A stretch of 60,000 bases of DNA from Antedon mediterranea (taxonomy: Eukaryota > Echinodermata > Crinoidea > Comatulida > Antedonidae): NCBI RefSeq assembly GCF_964355755.1, contig NC_092671.1, positions 2,028,501 to 2,088,500 on the forward strand, in the 5' to 3' direction. This document shows positions 12,301 through 22,650 of the stretch, piece by piece (within the stretch, counting starts at the first letter, position 1; each line of letters starts with the position of its first letter). The notes below the pieces were generated by a model. The model was not told the origin of the DNA, searched no databases, and saw nothing but the letters and a program-made list of their open reading frames with translations. A program made the position numbers and the translations under genes.

Positions 12301-15300
12301 ATATGAGAATTCAAGGTCAAAGGTCAATAATGTTAGAAATAGCACTTCCATCCATTTTTGGACAAACTTTTTCAATAAAGTGAATATAAAATCATATATT
12401 CTAACGATTTTGACACCATAATTAAGTATCTGTGACTAGCGGTTTCCAAGATACAGAGTACGTTATTAAAAATGGCGGCCATTTTTAAATATGCAAATTA
12501 GGCTACTTCCTGTTGTCGAAAAATGTCCTAACGTTGATAAATGTGTTCAGTAGGGTCTAAAGAACAAATTTCATCAAAAAAACCTTTTCTTGCAATTTGT
12601 GTGAGTTAAAAGTCTAAATCCCATGGACTAATAGTCAGTTGTGTATGGCTCGATGGTCTGTGCTCGTGTCTATGGCATTCAAGGTACCGAGATCGAGTCT
12701 CACCTTGGGAAACGAAATAAGATTTTTTTTTTATTATCCGTATTGTTTGTTCAAATTTATTTCTTAGTGTATAGATTATACACATGATTTATAATGAAAT
12801 CTAGATAAAAATTAACTTATGTCTTTATTATTATGTAACAACAAATGTGGTTTATGACATTATACGCATATGGATCTTTGATCGGATTGTGATACCGGCT
12901 ATAGTGTTCGCGTTAGCAAGGTCCTATCATATATTATAAATAATTAAAGATTCTGAGAAAATCAATCAATCAATAATATATCTTTTAAAAATCAATTATC
13001 TTTATTTAAATCAATGCATATAACCTGTAATTCGTCATAGTGACGAATTAAATCTAGTTTCAAGTTATAATCAGTGGAAAAATAAATGTAAGCATTTATT
13101 TCCCTTCTTCACTACCAGTGTATAATGTTGCTATAATGACTTCAATATAGATTACATCTTAATAAGAAAACAAATATTATATCTCAAATTACACGCAAAA
13201 TATAAAAACAGAGGTGTCAGGTAACATCATAATGTAATATCACAGTTATTTTTTTGATATTCCAATTTATAAATCGCATTCAAGATTTTTGATAGAAACA
13301 GGCCATTTTGTAGGTGTACATTATGGGCTAGCTAGTCCAACAGGAAATAGGCTACAATAGAATGTACTAGGTTGTGATTATTACATTGTTATGTGAATAT
13401 TATTATGCAAAAAATTTAAATGATTTGTAAGTCTCAAAGAGGTAAAAAACCACAAAGGTCAAGTGTCTATAAGGTCATTACATTATAAAAAAGGTCTAAA
13501 AGGATTAAAGTACACAACATTTATAACAGCAGAGAAAATGTAGTATTATAATATAACCCATTTTAACAGACTTTAATACTCAGCACTGCATATATTTTTA
13601 AATTTTTAATGAATATTTATGTCATAAAGAAATGTAATGATTTGGAATTAATTGTGTATTAAGGGCGCTGTGTAGTCATTCTGTAATTGAAATACAGGTG
13701 ACACTGTGTGATATAGGTCGTGCGTAAGCGGAGCGGGGTTTTTGTTTGTTGTGTTTCAGGCTCTCGCTATGTTATAGTTCTGATATAAGGCTGTGCAGGT
13801 TCTTTTGTTTGTTGTGTTTCAGGCTCTCGCTATGTTATAGTTCTGATATAAGGCTGTGCGGGTTCTTTTGTTTGTTGTGTTTCAGGCTCTCGCTATGTTA
13901 TAGTTCTGATATAAGGCTGTGCGGGTTCTTTTGTTTGTTGTGTTTCAGGCTCTCGCTATGTTATAGTTCTGATATAAGGCTGTGCGGGTTCTTTTGTTTG
14001 TTGTGTTTCAAAGTGTATTCTCCTTTTTTTGTTTAGAACCACGACAGAAACATAATAGGCATACATTGTTAGAATTAATGTGTAGAAGCATTAATACTTT
14101 TGGACATTCAATGTTTAAAAGTCTGGATGATTTTTATGTGACAAACTGAGTTAAAATATTTTGAGAAAACACACTTTGTGATACCAAAAGTCTCTCCTTG
14201 GAATACTATATTATACTACTGTACTCCAGACATAAAAAAGTAATCGTTTTAAAACGCAAAATACAATATTTCCCATTTAAAATACAATTGATTGTACGTC
14301 TTTGAAATGTAATCAATAAAATCTATTTATAGAATAGAATTGGCAATTGACGACTTAAAAGTAGCTTAAGTACATGACCTCTGAGGTCAAGACTTCTTCA
14401 CGTTGAAGTATGGTGAGGTCAGAATTTAAATATCAAAAATTTTACTACATTGTACATCTCCACATCTTCAATATCATTCCATTATCACTGAATAGCCTGT
14501 ATTTTATCTTTAAAAAAAAAATCTAATAGCTAGTAATTTGCCAATAGAAAAAAACTACCTTAATAGCTGTGTTCCCGTTTAGATATAACGCAACGACATA
14601 AGAACAACACAAGTGAGTTGACCAATCACCCAACAGTTTGGATGATCCATACTATATGATTGGTCAAATTAATTGTGTCGCACTTATGGAAACCAAACTT
14701 TTTAGAGTCGAGTAAACAGTTGTGAGTTTACCCGTGGCACTAGTTCAGATGTGAACCCAGGACTTTGGGATTGTAAGGCAAGCACCACAGCACCACCATC
14801 CCAAACATTAACTTACCTCATCAATGGCAAATACATCCGCACATTCCCGCTCACCGTTAGCCAACAGTCCGCCCTTCCATTGTAGAATCATTCGTAAACA
14901 TTCTTTACGCTGTTGTTCAACAGTCGTGTGTCCAAATCCGGCCGAAGCGCTACTATAAATAGATATGACATCGTCTCCAGAACATACACAGTGTAGAGAA
15001 GTTTCATCGTGGAAATTCTTCTTATTAGGGTTGCCATGATGATCATTTAAAAATATACTGCAGAAAAAAAAATATGTATGTATTTTTATTCCATATGCAT
15101 CCAACACCGAGCAGGATGGACAACTATTTTATTACTTACTGTATGGTGCTTATAGTTTCATTTGAGGCTTAAGGAAAGAGTCATGAGTTACAACCCTGGC
15201 ACTAGGTCAGGAATGAACCCTGAACCTTGAGATTGGAAGGCTAGCATGTTACCACCAAGCTACAGCTCCACTATTTCACATATTGCGCATCAATATCGTT

Positions 15301-18300
15301 GTGTTTTTATAATAAAGTATTATTATAGTTTAATGTCTTGTTATGACAAGTGTTAGGGTCACATAGTGGTAATAAAGTTTAATGAGATGACAAGTAACAT
15401 TCAACAATGTTGCTGGTATTCTATGCTTCTACAAATGCGTCCAAATGGCAAATAAATCTGTTTTATTCGGCGCCAATATGACACTCACGACTTGGCTCAA
15501 ATTTGGTGAATAATTCAAATATTTTCTCTTTTTCCATTTCTAGTATTACAATGTCTAATTTATTGCGTTACCTAAATTTTCTTGAATAATGTGCAATAGT
15601 TGAAAGATTTTAATGTTCTTCTATTCACAAACACTCGCCCACTTTGCAAGTGCTGCGCATAATTAAGCTATTCTGTGTAATAATTTCTTCGTGATACGAG
15701 TAACTTGACAACTCAACCCCATTATTTAAAGCAATTTGAATACAAATTTCAACATCCATGATGTCATTAAAACTGAATTACAGTATGTGAAAACTAGAAT
15801 ACGTCAGAACATTTGTTTTGAATTATAACAATTATTACTGGACTCAATAATAATTGATGAAAATGCTGGATGTATTGTAGTGAAAATAATGGAAAGAAAC
15901 AGCTGATTTGAGTTTTATTTTGGTGTGGTTGTCATGATTGGAATTCCATGGTCGTGTGTTCAAATCATGTCATCATATTGATGATAAATTAAAACAACTC
16001 CACTCCTAAACAGTGGCGTAATGCAGAGGCCCGAGGCCCCTGGTTTAGGAACCCTAAGTGGCCCTCCAACACTGGAGGCCTCGGGCGTTTTTAGCTCTTT
16101 TCGACATATTTGAATCGCGTCTATCTTCTCCTCTAGGCATTCATAAGCTCCATGGCCCCTGGATTTAGCCAGCGAGCGCTCATAGCCGTTACCCCACTGC
16201 TCCCAAAGACCTATGTACAGTAAATCCTGTCAAAAACATGCTCTACTGTATAATAAGTTGCCAACTTTCATCACAAATTGCACATGGAAAACCTATTTTA
16301 ACACATAAACACTTTAAACTCTGTTAATTCAAATTATTCCAACACAAACACAGTACAATAGCTGATTATCAACTCGTATGACTATTCTAATAGTATTATG
16401 ATATTATTAGTCATAAAAATATGTATTGTTGAACAATCTCACAATATGATTATTGTACAGCTAATAAGACCTTGGGTTTGGGGGCATAACAATACTAGAC
16501 ATCACATAGGCGTTGTAATATTTAAATAGGAATATACCATAATGTACAAAAAGGATGTAGCATACATTTAGTTTAATTGTGGGTGATAAAAACTAAGGTT
16601 TGGTGACACTGACAAAAAGTGGTGCATTCATAATTGTTACATTAAGAGAGGAGACGGGATTGCAAAATAAAATGAAGTACTGAAATTAATTTCAATGTTT
16701 ATTTCCAGTAGGGTAAAACACTTGTTTTTTTAGCACTAGGAGGTTATTGTAAATATACTAAAGAGTAGATCTCTCGGTTTAAATAATGGTAGGCTGGGTA
16801 AGCAGCACATAGTATTTATTTATTTATTTATTTATTAACAATATTTAACCAGGGTGGCCCAATCAGTCAAAAAGACTGGTCTCCCTTGGGGCCTTGGGTA
16901 CACAGAGAATATCTTAAAAGTCTCACAGAGCAACCTGTACCCTCAATTAAGAATTAGTATTTTTCACTGCAGAATCTATAGTAATTTTAGACACATTTAT
17001 TGTATCTACTTGTATTTTATATAATTTAATTTTTTTAATTAGCAAAGATACTGCCTCAGTGCAAATTTTGCAGTACAGTATGTACAATACAATATACTTT
17101 ATCAGTACAATACAATACAATTTCCAAATTAATAGAAAACTTGCTTCACAACCTTTCTAGTTCTGATGTGAATGGAGCAAAATTTTGTTCAAATCACCAA
17201 ACTAAAAACTCAAAACTCTCACTATATTTTTACAGATTATTTACGATGACTAATCATTTGTTCATTTGAACTTCTTTAAGGACATTGCATGTTATAAAAG
17301 ACAATCATTACTTTATTTATGGTACTATAAAAGAAATTAATAATTAAAACTAACGATTTAAATAATAAAATTCATCATTTTTTACCGACAGCTTGTAACC
17401 AATGGTTTTGAATGAATAGATGTTTACTATTCAAAACATGTGACTGCATTATGTAAGGTTGAGGATGTTGACATACTGGTGTTGTCTGTTTACTGTTTCA
17501 CTTACAACAGAATTAAGTGACAGAAGAAAGAACACTATCTTATCATATGACTGTATATTACATAGCCTATGTAAATACGCGAACGTGATTGGTTGAAACT
17601 GCATCACATGACTACCGCTGCGAGGATCGTAAATCGTATATATCCTCGAGAACGATGATATTGACTGTGTAATTTTCGCGTAATTATCGTGTCCTCTGTC
17701 ATTAAACATATAGATTCTCGAGTACGATGATATTGACTGTGTAATTTTCGTGTGCAACACTCGAGTTTGCCGATAAATAAACAAAAGTCATCTACTCGAT
17801 CTTGAACTCGGGTGGAATTGTCACTCCATCGCAAGACAACGTCTCATCCGCTGGGCCACGGAATTTGCTTGAAGAAAGTAATCTTCTAAACTATTTAAGC
17901 TATGCATACATAGCGCCCTCATTTGTTATAAGTCCACCCTAAATGTGATGAAACACCGTTTGTGATTGGTCAATACTCACGGTAGTAACCTAGTAACTAG
18001 TACGCGCTGAACATCCGGTGATTCGGCTCCTCGAAGATCGAGAGAAGACGAATTGTTTATTCGGCCTACCTGATTATAATATTATTATTAATAGGCTTAT
18101 TGATGGAAATTCTTCTGTTAATTTAAACGACCTAGGCCTAAGTGAATATTTTATTGCCAAGGAATCATTAATTAGTAATTATCTGTAGGCCTATATTATT
18201 CTTCGCAAGGTAAGGTGTCTAGGCAGGCTTGTTTTAAATACAATACAACTACTCCTATAGGAGGCCTAGCCTAGCTTCACCCAACCCAGCAGACTTGTTC

Positions 18301-21300
18301 TTGGCTATATAATATAACAGATATTGCCTTTTATATCGGTTAAATATAAGATTTGACATCCCCTCGGGAATGATATTAAGTTCTCGGGGACTATATATTT
18401 CCCTCAGCTGGCGCTTCGGGAAATATATATTCCCTCGAACTTAATATCATTCCCTCGGGGATGTCAAATCTTATATTTAACCTCTAAGCAGTCAATATCT
18501 GTATAATAGATAACACTTTAGTAGAATTATATAAGAAAGTACAGTAATAATCCTAGTTTTAAAAACTTATTGAAATGTTATATTTTTATAATATATTCAG
18601 AACATTAACAAGTCTTTAATAGTTCAACATGACTATAAAACTCCATTCTTCACTATCAAACTACTTTGACAAAAAAAGATGTGATATGTCCAAATATGGT
18701 AAATGCTCAAATATGGTACTGAGCACATCTTATTTTTTTGTTTGATAGTGTAGACTGAGCTTAATAATATTAGCACTGTTTTGACATCCAGATATTTTTT
18801 TTAATGAAAGAAAAACTATAGTAATTACGTTATGCCTAATGTCCAAACATGGATGGATGGATATGGGTGTGTTTTATTGTAGGCTTATAACAAGATAGGT
18901 CAGACAAACTGTTTAAGGTATTAAATAAAATTACATAATTTGACTATATAGACAGTGTGTGTACTCAAGCCTTTTCTGTACAGTTCTACTGTGATTATAT
19001 TTTTCTGTTAAATTCTACCAGTGATTTACCTTTTTGAAAATACAGTAGATAGAACATGGATCTATTGTCTATGGATATAACACCTCCTTTGGGACATCCC
19101 TAGAGACACTTTCCAGTGAAACAAATAAGGATATCTTTTAACAGTACTGCAAATACCTATTTTGAGGACCCCCTATTTTGAGGGCCCCTATTTTGAGGTT
19201 CTCCTTTTTTGAGGTCCTCCTATTTTGAGGTCCTCCTATTTTGAGGACCTCCTATTTTGAGGACCCCCTATTTTGAGGGTCCCTATTTTGAGGTTCTCCT
19301 TTTTTGAGGTCCTCCTATTTTGAGGAACCCCTATTTTGAGGACCTCCTATTTTGAGGATCCCCTATTTTGAGGTCTTCCTATTTTGAGGTTCTCCTTTTT
19401 TGAGGTCCTCCTATTTTGAGGAACCCCTATTTTGAGGACCTCCTATTTTGAGGACCCCCTATTTTGAGGGCCCCTATTTTGAGGTTCTCCTTTTTTGAGG
19501 TCCTCCTATTTTGAGGAACCCCTATTTTGAGGACCTCCTATTTTGAGGATCCCCTACTTTGAGGTCTTCCTATTTTGAGGTCCTCCTTTTTTGAGGTCCT
19601 CCTATTTTGAGGAACCCCTATTTTGAGGACCCCCTATTTTGAGGGCCCCTATTTTGAGGTTCTCCTTTTTTGAGGTCCTCCTATTTTGAGGAACCCCTAT
19701 TTTGAGGACCTCCTATTTTGAGGATCCCCTACTTTGAGGTCTTCCTATTTTGAGGTCCTCCTTTTTTGAGGTCCTCCTATTTTGAGGACCCCCTATTTTG
19801 AGGGTCCCTATTTTGAGGTTCTCCTTTTTTGAGGTCCTCCTATTTTGAGGAACCCCTATTTTGAGGACCTCCTATTTTGAGGATCCCCTATTTTGAGGTC
19901 TTCCTATTTTGAGGTTCTCCTTTTTTGAGGTCCTCCTATTTTGAGGAACCCCTATTTTGAGGACCTCCTATTTTGAGGACCCCCTATTTTGAGGGCCCCT
20001 ATTTTGAGGTTCTCCTTTTTTGAGGTCCTCCTATTTTGAGGAACCCCTATTTTGAGGACCTCCTATTTTGAGGATCCCCTACTTTGAGGTCTTCCTATTT
20101 TGAGGTCCTCCTATTTTGAGGTAACTCCTATTTTGAGCACCTCCTATTTTGAGGATCCCCTATTTTGAGGTTCTCCTTTTTTGAGGTCCTCCTATTTTGA
20201 GGAACCCCTATTTTGAGGACCTCCTATTTTGAGGATCCCCTATTTTGAGGTCTTCCTATTTTGAGGAACCCCTATTTTGAGGACCTCGTATTTTGAGGAT
20301 CCCCTATTTTGAGGACCTCCTATTTTGAGGTCCTCCTATTTTGAGGACCCTACAAGCTGATACTTGTTGGGTCCTGATGGGGTCTTCTTAATAGAGTTTC
20401 TGCTGTACAGTAGCCTATATTTTTTTTAATTCTAAAAAAATAATTTAAATTTTAATGATGTTTTAAACATTAACTAATTATTTCAATAATTATATAATTA
20501 ATCAAGTTTGGATAGGAAGTGCAATGAATTTGCAGAAATAACTTAGAGAGACATTTGTTTACACAAATAAAAAGACAAGTAATATACTGAAAACAATCGT
20601 TTCTGTACACTAAGACTCTTACTTACTGTTTAAACAGTAACCATTAGTTTCATATGAATAACTAATTTGATTTGAATAATTAAGTAAGTTGGTTAATATA
20701 ATCCAATTTTCGAGGTTATTACTGTACACGGCAGTTCTAGTTACAGTTAACGCGGCTGTAAATGCAATCTATCATAGTGTCAACGTCATTTTACACATAG
20801 TAGGCCTATAGAAGTAGTTTTTCATTTCATTATTTATTCGGTCTATTTCAGTATGTACATAACAAACAAAAAATGAAATTGGGGAGACCAGGGTCAATCT
20901 AAGTAAACTTAATTACTGTAGCTGAGCCGGTTGACCTACCCCCAAAGTCAGTTTACACATAAAAGACACAAAAAAACAGTAAAACGCGATTCAAAATGAA
21001 TGTGAACTTTTCTAATGAAGGCTGATGGGCTTTCTAGGACTGCAGCATCTGTCAATGGTCTGGGAAGCTGGTCCCAGACACATAATAGTAGAAGCAGTAG
21101 TAGTATATGGCAGACGTGACATCCTATAAAAAATCTCTTAAAAAATCCTGACTACATACTGCACTATACAGGTTAGGGTTCCACTTTGTGTAGCCTAATG
21201 TTTACATTAACTTAACATACACTAATGTAATCATTCACTTTATTTAGCGAGGGTTTTGTACAAACAAGAACTGAAATATGATTAAACATACATCATGCCT

Positions 21301-22231
21301 ATATCCTTATTGCCTACAATCAGCTGTACATGCTAGATCAATAATCTGTAGCCTTTTGAGCTGCAGGTCACATACAGTTGGATTGATTTACTGTAAAAAT
21401 ACCTTGGCTTACTTTAGCTGTAAATTAGAAGTAATTAAATAACTTTAAAGGTCATGGGGTATTTTTGTATTTGAACAGTGAACTTAATTTAGTTTAAAAG
21501 ATCTGAATGTCATTTGATCATCTAGAGCCTATTTCTGATGCATATTGTCGAATAAACAATTTATTTAAAAGTAGATTTTAAATGTTTTATATTGCCTACC
21601 CCAAGTCATTTCACATTACTCAAGTACTACAGTAATAACATCCTCAATCTACATAGCGAAAATAGTGACTTTTTCAAGGGATAGTACAGCCGAACAACAT
21701 TAAATTGACCAAATAATGTGTGTATACTGGGATATATGCACGCGAAGACTGTATAACATTGACTATTTCGTGACTAGCTTACTTGGAAACCGACATTGCC
21801 TAAAAGAGAGCAAAACTTTGATTATATATACAAATCTGTTAAACATCCCTATCAGATAATGGTACATACATACAATTATTATTATAAAGTGGGAGCACAC
21901 ACAGAATCATAATCATTTATTTTCGGGACCGTCACCTTTATTAAGTGTCTCAAAATGAAAGGTTGCCAATAAGCACAGATCTGAAACCTTAAAGTTCGGA
22001 ACGTGAATAGCACAGCTGTACCGAAGTAAAAATAAAGACCTACCTCAACACCTGAACCATTCCATGTCGACTCGCATAGTGCATCAACGTATTGTGTTCA
22101 TATTTATCACCGTATGTCGAGTTCGGATCAAGTGACTTGCGTATCTCCGGCGTGTTGTTGTACAAATATAACGCTTGTTTCTCGTCTCCTTGGTAAATCG
22201 CTTTCTGAAACTTGGATGACACGCTTCCCAT
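3424..22231 (-). CDS. ANKIB1: ANKIB1 orthologue, coding exons 1-6 (3' part off the left edge)
   Basis: Ankyrin-repeat and IBR-domain protein, an RBR-class E3 ubiquitin ligase. The exons, in gene order, are 22231-22044, 15057-14817, 9197-9141, 7964-7839, 6177-6121 and 3541-3424. Each has GT-AG borders and phases that join (phases 2,0,0,0,0,1), giving 262 codons plus one base. The product starts MGSVSSKF, has ankyrin repeats (residues about 40-200, with [19 protein letters not shown] and [13 protein letters not shown]) and the family hallmark [10 protein letters not shown]. It then has a UBA-like stretch with [18 protein letters not shown]. All of these align with the N-terminus of vertebrate ANKIB1 as I recall it. 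The RING1-IBR-RING2 catalytic part should lie left of the window. An in-frame TAA nine bases upstream of the ATG fixes the start. Introns are large and repeat-rich. Confidence 0.93.
3542..6120. other. ANKIB1 intron 5
   Basis: AT-rich intron. It holds one palindromic MITE (5363-5650), diverged sequence from the interior of that family near 4620-4770, and three tandem copies of an 18-bp CCCCCTCTGTATTTTA-type unit (about 5711-5762). Nothing else is recognised. Confidence 0.5.
5363..5650. mobile_element. MITE, TIR TTAAAGATGTATTGTCCCC
   Basis: The ends are inverted copies of TTAAAGATGTATTGTCCCC. The right end carries a small insertion (GGGGGACAATTATACATCTTTAA). The interior is AT-rich with an imperfect hairpin and no coding capacity. 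One-ended relatives start near 27593, 35912 and 36998. TTAA or TA at both ends is compatible with the target duplication, but the palindromic end makes it ambiguous. Confidence 0.6.
6121..6177 (-). CDS. ANKIB1: ANKIB1 coding exon 5 (acidic, 19 codons)
   Basis: Residues 205-223. This short phase-0 exon encodes an acidic linker ([11 protein letters not shown]) between CAG acceptor and GTAAGC donor. It is the least conserved of the six; position, phase and the acidic character of the vertebrate linker support it. Confidence 0.8.
7350..7432 (-). repeat. tRNA-derived SINE head
   Basis: On the minus strand the segment begins with a pol III A-box-like AAGTGGTCTAATGGATGAG. About 45 bases later it has a B-box-like AAGTTCAAGTATC. 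This resembles a decayed tRNA-derived SINE promoter; the body is not delimited. Confidence 0.5.
7795..7830 (-). repeat. tRNA-like B-box segment next to exon 4 donor
   Basis: The minus strand reads GCAGGTTCGAGACCTG, matching the pol III B box GGTTCGANNCC, starting some 20 bases after the exon 4 splice donor. No clear A box survives on the exon side, so this is either a SINE 3' half or coincidence. Confidence 0.35.
7839..7964 (-). CDS. ANKIB1: ANKIB1 coding exon 4
   Basis: Residues 163-204, 42 codons, phase 0. It contains [10 protein letters not shown] and ends YLESKMVFC, the ankyrin-to-UBA transition of ANKIB1. The donor is a near-perfect GTAAGTA. A tRNA-like B-box sequence begins only about 25 bases into the following intron. 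Confidence 0.9.
7965..9140. other. ANKIB1 intron 3
   Basis: It contains one MITE of the AGCTCTGTCTACACTATC family (8479-8576). The rest is AT-rich sequence in which I see no exon, RNA gene or other repeat. Confidence 0.5.
8479..8576. mobile_element. MITE family A copy 1 (AGCTCTGTCTACACT TIR)
   Basis: A 98-bp palindromic element with ends AGCTCTGTCTACAC and its complement. The interior includes ATATGGGCACATCACA. Flanking TTA on each side (8478-8480 and 8574-8576, partly shared with the ends) fits a 3-bp TWA target duplication of PIF/Harbinger type. Four more copies lie in this window (18641, 24240, 25962, 42534). Confidence 0.65.
9141..9197 (-). CDS. ANKIB1: ANKIB1 coding exon 3 (19-codon exon)
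   Basis: Residues 144-162. This 57-base phase-0 exon encodes a single ankyrin helix pair ([19 protein letters not shown]). It sits between a TAG acceptor and a GTAAG donor. It is too short for ORF calling and was found by homology to the expected NKKNTPLHYAA segment. Confidence 0.9.
9311..9354. repeat. (TTTA)n microsatellite inside Helitron-like element
   Basis: About eleven ATTT units. The matching tract in the other copy (about 31122-31149) is shorter. Confidence 0.9.
10338..12630. mobile_element. Foldback element with about 0.8-kb inverted arms
   Basis: The arms run about 10338-11138 and 11838-12630. They are nearly exact inverted copies around a roughly 700-bp loop without coding sequence. 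Both ends begin TAGTCCATGGGATTTAG. ATA flanks each side (10335-10337 and 12631-12633). Each arm contains three roughly 130-bp direct repeats around TTCTAACATTATTGACC (near 10640, 10770 and 10915 in the left arm). The uninterrupted site is preserved in the other Helitron-like copy (30135-30160), which confirms insertion by a discrete 2293-bp unit. No transposase is encoded. The superfamily is unknown; the 3-bp duplication would allow several DNA-transposon types. Confidence 0.8.
12641..12710 (+). repeat. tRNA-like segment in Helitron-like copy 1
   Basis: TGGCTCGATGGTC resembles an A box and GAGATCGAGTCTC a B box, spaced about 40 bases apart. It is not a functional tRNA, as the acceptor ends do not pair. 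It looks like a captured tRNA or SINE head. The foldback element inserted about 10 bases upstream. Confidence 0.5.
13738..14011. repeat. 63-bp minisatellite, about 4.3 copies
   Basis: The unit contains TTTCAGGCTCTCGCTATG and AGGCTGTGCGGGTTCTTTTG and recurs exactly every 63 bases (for example 13753, 13816, 13879, 13942) with almost no divergence. Because 63 is a multiple of three, it gives a spurious repetitive open frame. Confidence 0.92.
14705..14806 (-). repeat. tRNA-derived SINE (family with copies at 15150 and 34512)
   Basis: The minus strand has an A-box-like start (GATGGTGGTGCTGTGG) and a B box (CTGGGTTCACATC), then the shared body ending CTAGTGCCA. Confidence 0.6.
14817..15057 (-). 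CDS. ANKIB1: ANKIB1 coding exon 2
   Basis: Residues 63-143. The acceptor follows a T-rich tract ending CTGCAG and the donor is GTAAGT. It encodes [15 protein letters not shown] and [11 protein letters not shown], both recognisable in ANKIB1. The insert between them is shorter and more serine-rich than in the vertebrate protein as I recall it. Confidence 0.92.
15150..15277 (-). repeat. tRNA-derived SINE with clear A and B boxes
   Basis: On the minus strand TAGCTTGGTGG matches the pol III A-box consensus and GGGTTCATTCC the B box. The tail body includes CTAGTGCCAGGGTTG. It is closely related to 34512-34646 and more distantly to 14705-14806. Confidence 0.75.
16011..16199. mobile_element. hAT-type MITE with 8-bp target duplication
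   Basis: The 189-bp element has ends CAGTGGCGTAA and (complement) CAGTGGGGTAA. It is flanked by CTCCTAAA (16003-16010) and CTCCCAAA (16200-16207), an 8-bp duplication with one mismatch. Terminal CAGTGG and 8-bp duplications are hAT hallmarks. The GC content is higher than in the surroundings, and no transposase is present. Confidence 0.72.
17640..17875 (-). repeat. tRNA-like repeat with duplicated segment
   Basis: The minus strand has A-box-like GTGGCCCAGCGGATGAG and B-box-like GAGTTCAAGATCG (around 17797-17862). Farther on, a unit containing CGATGATATTGACTGTG is present twice (about 17653 and 17725). Probably a tRNA-derived SINE with a tandemly duplicated body. Confidence 0.5.
18307..18510. 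mobile_element. Palindromic MITE with long hairpin
   Basis: Arms of about 60 bases (from TTAAATATAAGATTTGAC inward to TATATATTTCCC) pair almost perfectly around a 14-base loop. Weaker outer ends carry CAGATATTG on both sides. A fragment of the same family lies at about 54110-54180. A transcript of the intron would form a long double-stranded stem. Confidence 0.65.
18641..18763. mobile_element. MITE family A copy 2
   Basis: The right end has GTTTGATAGTGTAGACTGAGC; the left end is degraded to CTTCACTATCAAACT. The interior has the family motif ATGTCCAAATATGG. Confidence 0.6.
19156..20351. repeat. 16-bp satellite with higher-order structure, about 75 units
   Basis: About 1.2 kb of head-to-tail 16-mers of the form TATTTTGAGGNNCYCC. 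Variants (GACC, TCCTC, AACCC, ATCCC, TTCTC) recur in a fixed order, so that blocks of roughly six units (about 96 bp) repeat. That indicates amplification of multi-unit blocks. No coding potential. Confidence 0.95.
22044..22231 (-). CDS. ANKIB1: ANKIB1 coding exon 1
   Basis: Residues 1-62 plus two bases. The start ATG (22231-22229) has A at -3 and G at +4, with an in-frame TAA just upstream. The N-terminus MGSVSSK matches the N-myristoylation pattern (Gly2 and Ser6), as in vertebrate ANKIB1, so membrane anchoring is likely. The first ankyrin repeat begins here ([13 protein letters not shown]). The donor is GTAGGT. Confidence 0.93.
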
Positions 22232-22650
22232 TCTCGCTTTTTAGAAGACAAGTTGACAAATAAACAATATAAAATTGCACCTAACCTTAGAGAATACAGT
22301 TGTGTAGTACTGTACTGGAGGGAATTAATTACAATGTATTGCACAAATCATAAACATCCTTGAAAATCTATAACAGCAAACAAAGAAACATCAACTTGCG
22401 ATTTAATTAGTTTCATTTCCAGTTGCATTGTTTCAATGCTGGACAGGATCTGTAAAATAACAAAAACATAGATATTATCAAGAATGTATGGGGAATATTG
22501 ATAAGGATGATAAATATGAAAACAGATGTTAACTGATTATTATATAAGGAAAACAAAGAAGAGTTATTTTTGGTTTTTTTTGTGTCTTTTGTTTTGGCAG
22601 GTTTAGATTAGCATTTAACCTTTTTAACATTATTAAATAATGGAGAAGTT

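Larger units (their letters stand above)
9261..13057 (+). mobile_element. Helitron-like element, copy 1 (interrupted)
   Basis: Without its nested insertion this is about 1.5 kb, the same length as copy 2 at 29721-31197 and highly similar to it. The 3' end has a short palindrome, ATTCGTCA-TAG-TGACGAAT (13030-13048), then a few bases and CTAG followed by T, as in Helitron termini. The 5' end is AGGTTATATGCAT followed by its inverse, and ATGCATATAACC also recurs just before the 3' hairpin. A TTTA microsatellite lies near the 5' end (about 9311-9354). A tRNA-like stretch is internal (12641-12710). No Rep/helicase is encoded, so it is non-autonomous. The exact 5' terminus is unclear. Confidence 0.6.
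9198..14816. other. ANKIB1 intron 2
   Basis: Most of the intron is a Helitron-like element (9261-13057) with a nested foldback element (10338-12630). Downstream it has a four-copy 63-bp minisatellite (13738-14011) and a tRNA-derived SINE (about 14705-14806). No coding exon is seen between exons 3 and 2, and their phases join directly. Confidence 0.6.
15058..22043. other. ANKIB1 intron 1
   Basis: A seven-kilobase intron holding a SINE (15150-15277), a hAT-type MITE (16011-16199), a TTTA tract (about 16813-16837), a tRNA-like repeat with an internal duplication (17640-17875), a long perfect hairpin (about 18340-18482), a family A MITE (18641-18763), the 16-bp satellite (19156-20351) and a diverged relative of the 37774 MITE (about 21760-21890). 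No exon is recognised. Confidence 0.6.

Noticed and set aside
12641-12710. A functional tRNA gene
   Set aside because: A- and B-box-like motifs are present, but the acceptor arms do not pair and the segment is part of a repeated Helitron-like element.
13746-14036. 96-codon plus-strand repetitive frame
   Set aside because: Produced by a 63-bp minisatellite whose length is a multiple of three; no other coding evidence.
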